A stretch of DNA of 38,806 nt from the NCBI GenBank assembly GCA_023248955.1, contig JAHFDP010000041.1, positions 1 through 38,806 on the forward strand, in the 5' to 3' direction. The position numbers were made by a program, and so were the translations under genes. Origin of the DNA: Deltaproteobacteria bacterium. Lineage in GTDB: Bacteria; Myxococcota; Myxococcia; Myxococcales; JAHFDP01. Positions 33,325-38,806 of the stretch are shown here, piece by piece (position 1 is the first letter of the stretch; each line of letters opens with the position of its first letter). The notes beneath the pieces were generated by a model that did no database searches, had not been told where the DNA came from, and worked only from the letters and a program-made list of their open reading frames with translations.

Positions 33325-34512
33325 ATGGTCGCTCGTAACGCCGCCGTTCGGCTGGAGTCCGCGCCGCCGCTGGTCGGTCGCGACATCGTCTGCTTCTCCA
33401 ACGACTGGCACGGCGATCCACTTTCGAAGACGCACTTGATGCGCATCCTGGCGCGCGACAACCGCGTGCTGTGGGTCAACTCGCTCGGGCTGCGCGGACC
33501 GCAAGCCACTGCGCGAGATGTGCGTCGAATCGCCGATCGGATTTCTCGCATCACGCAGGGTGTGCGCGAAGTGGAACCAAATCTTTTCGTCCTTTCGCCG
33601 CTCGCTTTGCCACCTTCGGAAACGCCGTTCATCGTCGCGGCCAACCGTGAAATCGTGGGTGCGCAGGTGCGCCTGGCCATGCGCTGGCTTCGTTTTTCGC
33701 ATCCGATCTCGTGGAGTTTCTTACCTTCGTCCGCGCCGATTTCCGGCGAGCTCGGAGAAGATCTCGTCATCTACCAGTGTGTCGACGAGTTCAGTGCCTT
33801 CGAGGGCACCGCGCGCCAAACGGTGCTGGCCCTGGAGGAGCGTCTGTGCCGCCGCGCCAACCTGGTCTTCGCCAGCGCGGAACGATTGGTGGAGACCAAG
33901 CGCTTGTGGAATCCGCGCACGTTTCTCGTCCTACACGGCACGGACTACGCTCACTTCTCTCGCGCGCTCGATCCGGAAACGCCGATGCCGCCTGAGCTGG
34001 CGCAGGTTCCAAAACCGGTGCTCGGTTTTTTCGGGCTGCTCGCCGAGTGGATCGATTGGCCGCTCGTTCGCTACGTGGCGGATCAATTCCCGCACGGCAC
34101 GGTGGTGTTGGTTGGTCAGCCCAAAGCAGATCTCAGCGCGCTCAAGGGTGCGCCGAACATTCGGATCCTCGGCCGCCGTCCCTATGCGCGGCTTCCGTCG
34201 TTCTGCAAAGCGTTCGACGTGGCGCTGCTCCCCTTTGCGGTGAATGAGCTCACACTTGCTTCCAATCCGCTGAAGGTGCGCGAGTATCTGGCGGCGGGGC
34301 TGCCCGTGGTTTCGACGCCGATCCCAGAGGTGGAATCGCTCGGGCTCTGCCACATCGCGCGGACGAAAGAGGAATTCGTGAACGCCATTCGTGCGGCGCT
34401 GGCCGCGGGCGGTGGACCCCAGCGCAAGATCGCGGAGTCCATTCGCCACGAAAGTTGGGAGGCGCGCGTGGAGGAGATTCGCGTCCGTCTGCGCGACCTC
34501 AGCCTCGCGTAA
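33325..34512 (+). CDS. Glycosyltransferase, GT-B type (TuaH-like)
   Basis: This 395-aa protein begins with IVCFSNDWHGDPLSKTHLMRILARDNRVLWVNSLGLR, a start I associate with TuaH-like and similar EPS-cluster glycosyltransferases. The C-terminal GT-B part contains LGFFGLLAEWIDWPLVRYVADQFP, VVLVGQPKADLSAL, LGRRPYARLPSFCKAFDVALLPF, and NPLKVREYLAAGLPVVSTPIPEVESL, where the Lys-x-x-Glu motif is typical of GT4 donor binding. It would add a sugar of the repeat unit in the cytoplasm. ATG 33325 has AAAGGA about 6 nt ahead. Together with 30322-31404 this makes only two glycosyltransferases in the window, so the repeat unit is either small or completed by genes elsewhere. Confidence 0.83.
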   Translation: MVARNAAVRLESAPPLVGRDIVCFSNDWHGDPLSKTHLMRILARDNRVLWVNSLGLRGPQATARDVRRIADRISRITQGVREVEPNLFVLSPLALPPSETPFIVAANREIVGAQVRLAMRWLRFSHPISWSFLPSSAPISGELGEDLVIYQCVDEFSAFEGTARQTVLALEERLCRRANLVFASAERLVETKRLWNPRTFLVLHGTDYAHFSRALDPETPMPPELAQVPKPVLGFFGLLAEWIDWPLVRYVADQFPHGTVVLVGQPKADLSALKGAPNIRILGRRPYARLPSFCKAFDVALLPFAVNELTLASNPLKVREYLAAGLPVVSTPIPEVESLGLCHIARTKEEFVNAIRAALAAGGGPQRKIAESIRHESWEARVEEIRVRLRDLSLA

Positions 34513-34515
34513 TAC

Positions 34516-36501
34516 ATGGATGATCTAAAGTATTACACGTCGATTGCGCGCGCACTTGGTCCTTGGTCCTTTGGCCAAGCGGTGGTTCGTCGCGTGCGGC
34601 GTCTGGTTCGGACGGAGGCGGCGCCGCGCGAAATCGTGTCGGACGCGGCCGCCGCGCGATTTCCACTCGATGACGGCTTGCAGTGGGCGCCCGCGCTGTC
34701 CGCGTTGCTTCCGGGCGCTGCGGATCGTTTACGTCACGAAGCAATCACCCTTTTGAACGGTGAGACCGACTGTTTTGGCCAGACCGTTCCCATCGCGTTT
34801 GATCGCGATCCCATCAGCAAGAAAATATTTGCGCTTGGTTCCAGCGCACAAATCGATCTCTTCGTAGGAGGCGCGGACCCGCGCGGGGCTTGGGAGATCG
34901 GTCGGCTTACACATCTGCTGACACTTGCTCGCGCGCATGCGGCCGATCTCGTTCACGGTGCCGACGTCGCTTTCGTCGAGGGTGTCCGCGCCTTTGCGAA
35001 AGCCTGTCCGACTGGGCGAGGCGTGCAGTGGACCTGCACCGAAGAGGTAGCGCTTCGCGCCGTCAATCTCGCGCTTGGCTACGGACTCTTGCGAGAAACA
35101 GCATCGGGGCGCGCCATCAAGACCCAGATGCATTCGCTCCTCGATGCGCACGGCCGTCACATCGAAGCCAACCTCGAGGACGGTGGCGCTGTTCTCACCA
35201 ACCATTACGTCGGAGATCTGCTCGGCCTGCTCGCCATCGGCACGCTCTTTCCGGCATTGCCGCGCGCACACCGCTGGGCCGAGATGAGCAAACGAGAATT
35301 GTCCGCTCAGATCGTGCAGCAGATCCGCGGGGACGGCGGCCACTTCGAATCCTCCACCGGCTATCACCGATTGGCGTTGGAGCTTTTTCTCGCTGCGGAA
35401 TTGATCTGCCGCTCCGCGGGATCGTCGTTGGGCCCCGAGGGTTTCGCGCGCCTCGTTGCCATGATCACGTTTGCGCGCGGCTACCTCAAGCCGGGCGGGC
35501 GCGCGCCGCAGGTTGGCGACACCGACTCCTGCCGTGCGTTGTGGCTTGGTTCGCGTCACACGCTCGATCACAGCTATCTCCCCGCGCTCGGGGCCGTGCT
35601 CTTCGGCGATGCGCGATTGAAAATTCCGGACACCGACGCGCCGGAGGAGCTGTTTTGGATTGCGGGCGCAGACGGCGTTCGCCGTTACCGCGGTTTGGCC
35701 CCAGGCGACAAAATGTCAAGTGTATGTTTTCCGGAAAGTGGCCTCGCCATCCTGCGTTCTGGCGACGACTACGTCAGCTTCGCCTGCACGCCGAACGGGC
35801 AGGGTGGCTGCGGTGGCCACGCGCACAATGACAAGTTGGCCCTCGAGGTGGTGTTCGACGGCCGCGACTGCATTGTCGATCCCGGCAGCTTCGTCTACGC
35901 GCGCGATCCCGTGCTGCGCGATCGCTTTCGCGCCACGGCCGCGCACAGCACGGTGCAGGTGGACGGCCGCGAACAGGCCGAGTTTGTCCACGGACGTCTC
36001 TTCGCGTTGCCCGAGCAGGCGGAGGCGCGGATCACCACTTTTGAAACGGCGGATGAATTCGATCGCGTGGTCGGCGAGCACACCGCGTGGCGACCGATCA
36101 TTCATCGTCGCGAAGTCACGCTGCACAAGCGATTGGGAATCATTGTGGTCCGAGACCGCTTAGAAGCAGACGGCCGCCATCTCCTCGAATCACGCTGGGC
36201 ATTGGCAGATACTAAATGTCGATCGCGCCAGGCCACGCTCACGGAGGTTGCGGCGATGTCGAGGGTTTGCGGCAACGCTGCACTCGCGTTTGATCGCGCT
36301 GTGGAGATTGGCCCGGCCGCGGCGCCGATCGCGCTGCTCCTCTTCTCGACGATTCCGACGGCTTCGATTCACTTCGACGAATCCTGGTACGCGCCTGGTT
36401 ATGCCCAGCGCGTTTCCTCGACGACGATTCGACGTCGCGCCATCACCAACGGCCCGATCACGTTGACGATGGTGCTTTTTCCCCTGCGGTCAAAATGTTG
36501 A
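34516..36501 (+). CDS. Heparinase II/III-like polysaccharide lyase
   Basis: This 661-aa protein has an N-terminal alpha/alpha toroid (about 90-370), with segments such as NLEDGGAVLTNHYVGDLLGLLAIG, where Asn-His-Tyr are typical, and GDGGHFESSTGYHRLALELFL. The C-terminal beta-sheet part carries GGCGGHAHNDKLALEV, the signature histidines of the Hepar_II_III family, then DPGSFVYARDP and a FRATAAHSTVQVDG stretch. No signal peptide is seen at the N-terminus (MDDLKYYTSIARALGPW). In EPS loci such lyases process or trim uronic acid-containing polymers. Pairing with an amidotransferase fits an acidic polymer. The gene follows 33325-34512 within 4 bp of its stop. Confidence 0.88.
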   Translation: MDDLKYYTSIARALGPWSFGQAVVRRVRRLVRTEAAPREIVSDAAAARFPLDDGLQWAPALSALLPGAADRLRHEAITLLNGETDCFGQTVPIAFDRDPISKKIFALGSSAQIDLFVGGADPRGAWEIGRLTHLLTLARAHAADLVHGADVAFVEGVRAFAKACPTGRGVQWTCTEEVALRAVNLALGYGLLRETASGRAIKTQMHSLLDAHGRHIEANLEDGGAVLTNHYVGDLLGLLAIGTLFPALPRAHRWAEMSKRELSAQIVQQIRGDGGHFESSTGYHRLALELFLAAELICRSAGSSLGPEGFARLVAMITFARGYLKPGGRAPQVGDTDSCRALWLGSRHTLDHSYLPALGAVLFGDARLKIPDTDAPEELFWIAGADGVRRYRGLAPGDKMSSVCFPESGLAILRSGDDYVSFACTPNGQGGCGGHAHNDKLALEVVFDGRDCIVDPGSFVYARDPVLRDRFRATAAHSTVQVDGREQAEFVHGRLFALPEQAEARITTFETADEFDRVVGEHTAWRPIIHRREVTLHKRLGIIVVRDRLEADGRHLLESRWALADTKCRSRQATLTEVAAMSRVCGNAALAFDRAVEIGPAAAPIALLLFSTIPTASIHFDESWYAPGYAQRVSSTTIRRRAITNGPITLTMVLFPLRSKC

Positions 36502-36526
36502 CGCGTTGACGGATTGACTTCATAAA
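36498..36526 (+). promoter_or_regulatory. Candidate promoter for the J-domain gene, overlapping the lyase stop codon
   Basis: TTGACG at 36498-36503, a 17-bp spacer and CATAAA at 36521-36526 form a plausible housekeeping promoter (-35 five of six, -10 four of six). The -35 box contains the lyase stop codon. TTGAC recurs three times at 36498, 36506 and 36515. Transcription would begin near 36533, next to ATG 36535, giving a near leaderless message. No terminator for the EPS operon is visible in this 33-bp gap. Confidence 0.35.
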
Positions 36527-36534
36527 AAAAGGGC

Positions 36535-36948
36535 ATGGATGCTCTGCTCTGCACGCATTGTGAAGTTCGCTTGGAGTCGCGGTCCTACTCCGCGGTGAGC
36601 TATCACCGCTGTCCTTCCTGCGCGCGGACTTACGCTTCCACGTACGACGAGGCATTTCGCCACCGTGCGGGTGTGCGCCGTGTTCCCGAGCGCGTGATGT
36701 CCGCCGAACAGGACGCGCAGTTCGCGCGGCTCAAGTCGAGGCTCGAGTCCTTTCTGCGACGCATCGACAGCAGTGCGCAAACAGAGCCGCACTTTGTGTT
36801 GGGCGTTCGCGCGGGTGCGCGCGCGGACGAGATCAAGGCGCGCTACCGTGAGTTGGCCATGCGGCATCACCCCGATCGCGGCGGCGATCCCGAGCAGATG
36901 CGGCGCGTGAACGAAGCCTACCGGCAACTGCGGCCCGCCGCAGGTTGA
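36535..36948 (+). CDS. J-domain protein with N-terminal zinc ribbon
   Basis: This 137-aa protein begins with CTHC (residues 6-9) and CPSC (about 27-30), a two-CxxC zinc ribbon. A short middle helix region follows, then a C-terminal J domain (about 85-137) with YRELAMRHHPDRGGDPEQMRRVNEAY, where the HPD that stimulates DnaK ATPase is intact. This is the reverse of the usual DnaJ order and has no Gly/Phe or substrate domain, so it is a class C-like J protein, probably recruiting DnaK to a specific client. ATG 36535 lacks a good Shine-Dalgarno sequence. It is not clearly part of the EPS operon. Confidence 0.85.
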   Translation: MDALLCTHCEVRLESRSYSAVSYHRCPSCARTYASTYDEAFRHRAGVRRVPERVMSAEQDAQFARLKSRLESFLRRIDSSAQTEPHFVLGVRAGARADEIKARYRELAMRHHPDRGGDPEQMRRVNEAYRQLRPAAG

Positions 36949-36980
36949 GCCGCGTCTCCAGCTCTGCTATTGCGCGGCGC

Positions 36981-37541
36981 ATGATGCGTCTCTCCGGAAT
37001 CGCCATCGTTGCCCTTTGCGCCTTCGCCTGCGAGCAGGCCGACCACATTGAAATCGACCCCAAACAGCCGATGCTCAAGCGCCGCGGCGAGGCGTTACAG
37101 CTTCACGGCAAAGTGATGAACCGGCGCGGCGTGCAGATCGCCGGCGAGTTTCCGACGTGGAAAAGCTCGCAGCCCTTCGTGGCCACGGTCGACGAGCACG
37201 GCAGCGTGATGGCGGTCGCCAGCGGCCACGCGCTGCTCAACGCGACGTACGGAAGTGTGACAGCTGAGGTCCCAGTAGATGTGGTGCTGGTCGAAGCCGT
37301 GCGCGCGACGCCGACGTCGTTCCATCTTAAACCCGACGGCGATCCGGTGAAGCCCGCGGTGAGTGCGATCGGTTTGAACGGCCGCGTACTCGCCGATCGG
37401 CAAGTCGCGCTCAAGTCGGACAATTCCGACGTGGTCCACATCGACAGCGAAGGAAAGCTGTGGCCGGCAGCGAAGGGCGAAACGAAAGTGCGCGCGACGT
37501 GCGAAGATCACGAAGTCGTCCTCGACGTCGTTGTCGAGTAG
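36981..37541 (+). CDS. Lipoprotein with bacterial Ig-like (BIG2-like) domains
   Basis: This 186-aa protein starts MMRLSGIAIVALCAFAC, a lipoprotein signal with an Ala-Phe-Ala-Cys lipobox. The remainder has two beta-rich stretches that resemble BIG2 repeats. The first has WKSSQPFVATVDEHGSVMAVASGHALLNATYG (about 60-95), the second has LKSDNSDVVHIDSEGKLWPAAKGETKVRATC (about 145-178); both show the S-x-V-x-V-d-x-x-G-x-v-x-a-x-x-x-G pattern of the fold. A structural or adhesive envelope role is likely but not shown. The frame opens at TTG 36945 overlapping the J-domain stop, but ATG 36981 (or 36984) starts the signal. No strong RBS is visible. Confidence 0.75.
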   Translation: MMRLSGIAIVALCAFACEQADHIEIDPKQPMLKRRGEALQLHGKVMNRRGVQIAGEFPTWKSSQPFVATVDEHGSVMAVASGHALLNATYGSVTAEVPVDVVLVEAVRATPTSFHLKPDGDPVKPAVSAIGLNGRVLADRQVALKSDNSDVVHIDSEGKLWPAAKGETKVRATCEDHEVVLDVVVE

Positions 37542-37565
37542 CGGCACGAGTAGCGGCGAGTAGCG

Positions 37566-37594
37566 TTGACCCAAAGCGGCGCCCGGTGTAGACC
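37566..37594 (+). promoter_or_regulatory. Candidate promoter for tRNA-Lys
   Basis: TTGACC at 37566-37571, an exact 17-bp spacer, and TAGACC at 37589-37594 stand just upstream of the tRNA, with the predicted start about 6 nt before its first base. The -35 box matches the consensus at five of six positions; the -10 box is weak. Confidence 0.4.
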
Positions 37595-37606
37595 GCCACG
37601 GCAAAC

Positions 37607-37679
37607 GAGCCGCTAGCTCAACTGGTAGAGCAATGGCCTTTTAAGCCATTGGCTGGGGGTTCGAGTCCCCCGCGGCTCA
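37607..37679 (+). tRNA. tRNA-Lys (anticodon UUU)
   Basis: A full cloverleaf can be folded. The acceptor stem is GAGCCGC with GCGGCTC, the D stem is GCTC/GAGC, and the anticodon stem is ATGGC/GCCAT around loop CTTTTAA, so the anticodon is TTT. The T arm is GGGGG-TTCGAGT-CCCCC. The discriminator base is A, and CCA is not encoded. It would read AAA and AAG. Confidence 0.96.
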
Positions 37680-37848
37680 TTAAGACGTCTATTCTGGAAG
37701 GATCGAATCCTTGTACCTTTTAGTACCTGTTCCCGTTTGTATTGGAGGGGGAGTTCACTCCCCCTCCAGGCCACCCCCAAGAGCGAATTTACGCTGCGGC
37801 TTTTCTTGGTCGTTGATCGTCGAGTTCTCGTCTTTGCCTTCCAGTTAC
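37680..37848 (+). other. Gap between the two tRNA genes with two inverted repeats
   Basis: This 169-bp gap contains AAGGAT-CGA-ATCCTT at 37698-37712, whose middle (TCGAATCC) looks like a tRNA T arm. It is followed by GTACCTTTTAGTAC at 37713-37726, and by the long hairpin listed separately at 37743-37768. There is no credible protein-coding gene; an antisense frame through tRNA-Lys is spurious. The two small inverted repeats may be processing signals or the trace of an old integration. Confidence 0.4.
37743..37768 (+). terminator. Strong hairpin downstream of tRNA-Lys
   Basis: An 11-bp perfect stem (TGGAGGGGGAG with CTCCCCCTCCA) closes a 4-nt loop, TTCA. It is very GC-rich and should halt or stabilise RNA ends. 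No U-run follows (AGGCCACCCCC), so a classical Rho-independent terminator is not certain; it could also act as a processing or pausing element. Confidence 0.45.
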
Positions 37849-37924
37849 GTCCCTGTCGTCTAGAGGCCCAGGACACGGCCCTTTCAAGGCTGTAACCGGG
37901 GTTCGAATCCCCGCAGGGACGCCA
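37849..37924 (+). tRNA. tRNA-Glu (anticodon UUC), integration target
   Basis: The cloverleaf has acceptor stem GTCCCTG/CAGGGAC and anticodon loop CTTTCAA, so the anticodon is TTC (37883-37885). The T arm is CGGGG-TTCGAAT-CCCCG, the discriminator base is G, and CCA is encoded at 37922-37924. The 3' half overlaps the end of the integrase gene on the opposite strand. Confidence 0.96.
37884..37924. other. Probable attachment site (attL) at the 3' end of tRNA-Glu
   Basis: The segment from the anticodon loop to CCA is shared by tRNA-Glu and the last codons of the integrase, which reads GFEPRLQP then stop. The integrase stop codon is the complement of TCA at 37884-37886 in the anticodon loop. Tyrosine recombinases of integrated elements commonly use a tRNA 3' end as att core. 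The element should extend right, beyond the window, with a direct repeat of this segment at its far end. Confidence 0.65.
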
Positions 37925-38806
37925 AAATACTTGAGTTGTTCTGAAGTATTGCGGCAGGTGGCAACATGGTGGCTACATGGTCACCGCCGCTCTCCTCCGA
38001 GGCGTCGGCCGCGCTGAGGGCGATCACCTGGCCTCTGGCCTCCCGGCGCACCTGGAGTTTCGCCACCTCAGCGGAGAGGACTTCCCAGTCGAACGTCGAA
38101 TAGAGATCCATCATGTCGGAGGCGCTGGGCGCGTGCGTTACACGCTTGAGCAGGTCGCCACGTGCGCCATCGGTGCGGGCCAACGAAATGAACGTTCGGC
38201 GCAGGTCGTAGGCACGGCGGTGACGCAGGCCCAGCATCGCGAGGTCGCGCACAAATCGGTACTTAACGGCATTTCGGTCGCGCATTGTTCCCGCTTCCAC
38301 GCGCAGGCCCTTGGGCAGTGGGACGATGAGGTCGTCGTCTGCCGCAGCTCGCCCCATCATCGCTGGCCAGCCGCTTACGCGCCATCTGGCGAGCATGTCG
38401 GCAAGAGTTGGGTGCACCGGCACTTGCCGGTTCGTGTCCGTTTTGGTGCGCCCGGTGTCGTAGCTCGTCGCTATGACGAGCTTCCCGAGAGGCTTCTCCG
38501 CGGCGTCCAGATGCTTCCAGCGCAGTCCACAGGCTTCTCCATTACGCAGCCCAGCGAGGCCCTGGAGCGCGTAATAGACCTGCCGGTCGAACGGTATGCG
38601 GGCGTCTGAGATCAACGCTTCCAACTCAGGACGCTTGAACAGCGCGGTGGCGCGCCAGAGCGGGTCCTTGTCCTTGATTGAGCCGAGCTGCCGCTTCGTG
38701 AGGATGCAGGGAGAGCGGTCGATGATGCCGGCGATCTCCGCGTCTCTGAACATTGCGGAGAGCACCGAGTAGCAATTGCGCACCGTGCGCGGCGCGACTC
38801 TACCGC
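37884..38806 (-). CDS. Tyrosine recombinase/integrase (5' end cut by window edge)
   Basis: The frame is open to the window end, so at least the N-terminal arm is missing; about 307 residues are visible. The catalytic domain has the first Arg in GLRNGEACGLRW, a likely beta-hairpin Lys in TGRTKTDTNRQVPVHP, and Arg in YDLRRTF. THAPSASDMMDLYSTFDWE follows, containing a His and the nucleophilic Tyr (DLY). The usual His of the HxxR motif is Tyr here. It mediates site-specific integration and excision of a mobile element. The C-terminal tail NNSSILASLRGFEPRLQP is encoded by the region up to and within tRNA-Glu. The internal GTG at 38783 is not the likely start because the frame continues upstream as APRTVRNCYSVL. 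Confidence 0.88.
   Translation of the reverse strand, partial: GRVAPRTVRNCYSVLSAMFRDAEIAGIIDRSPCILTKRQLGSIKDKDPLWRATALFKRPELEALISDARIPFDRQVYYALQGLAGLRNGEACGLRWKHLDAAEKPLGKLVIATSYDTGRTKTDTNRQVPVHPTLADMLARWRVSGWPAMMGRAAADDDLIVPLPKGLRVEAGTMRDRNAVKYRFVRDLAMLGLRHRRAYDLRRTFISLARTDGARGDLLKRVTHAPSASDMMDLYSTFDWEVLSAEVAKLQVRREARGQVIALSAADASEESGGDHVATMLPPAAILQNNSSILASLRGFEPRLQP

Noticed and set aside
37613-37876. An 87-codon minus-strand frame ending within tRNA-Lys, similar in style to an integrase tail
   Set aside because: The tail is just the antisense of the tRNA, and the remainder shows no recombinase motif.
1-38806. CRISPR arrays, rRNA genes and full insertion sequences
   Set aside because: No regularly spaced identical repeats, no rRNA-like segments and no transposase with terminal repeats were seen; the only mobile-element signals are the integrase and the short dispersed repeat.

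Overview
The window is high-GC bacterial chromosome, and the gene content points to a deltaproteobacterial lineage, most likely Myxococcota. The evidence is the number of FHA-domain proteins, a CpaF/TadA ATPase fused to an FHA domain, lipoproteins with Asp/Gly/Pro/Ser linkers, and a sigma-54 response regulator next to an exopolysaccharide (EPS) operon. The taxonomic call is inference; there is no rRNA or marker gene to settle it.

Layout. (1) 1-3325, plus strand: the end of glcD, then glcE and glcF (glycolate oxidase) and a diacylglycerol-kinase-family lipid kinase, all coupled by start/stop overlaps. (2) 14790-3336, minus strand: an apparent operon of an RHH-like/FHA protein, a TadV/CpaA prepilin peptidase, a CpaC/RcpA secretin, a YfhO-like membrane protein, an FHA-CpaF ATPase, a double-FHA membrane protein, and polA last. 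It holds part of a Tad/Flp secretion apparatus but no pilin and no TadB/TadC. (3) 15033-16547, plus: a sigma-54 response regulator, followed by a convergent 75-aa membrane protein and a 280-bp regulatory region with a near-consensus -24/-12 promoter. (4) 17065-36501, plus: a Wzx-type EPS locus with outer-membrane export protein, beta-barrel, chain-length regulator, separate tyrosine-kinase-like ATPase, initiating sugar-phosphate transferase, two FemAB/CelD-type acyltransferases around a DegT-type aminotransferase homologue, polysaccharide deacetylase, flippase, two glycosyltransferases, asparagine-synthase-type amidotransferase and heparinase-like lyase. A small 64-aa gene and a lipoprotein gene sit inside it. 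No O-unit polymerase is evident. (5) 36535-37541: a zinc-ribbon J-domain protein and a lipoprotein with bacterial Ig-like character. (6) 37607-38806: tRNA-Lys(UUU), tRNA-Glu(UUC) and a tyrosine recombinase whose 3' end runs into tRNA-Glu, marking the left edge of an integrated element that continues past the window.

The least ordinary signal is a short repeat of about 50-54 bp with the layout GGAG plus hairpin. It occurs four times inside EPS coding sequences and is translated each time: a tandem pair in the beta-barrel gene, a partial copy in the kinase gene, and an inverted copy at the N-terminus of a glycosyltransferase. It looks like a REP-type or coding-sequence-invading palindromic element. 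The second strong signal is the sigma-54 promoter at 17003-17018, which ties the neighbouring response regulator to the EPS operon.
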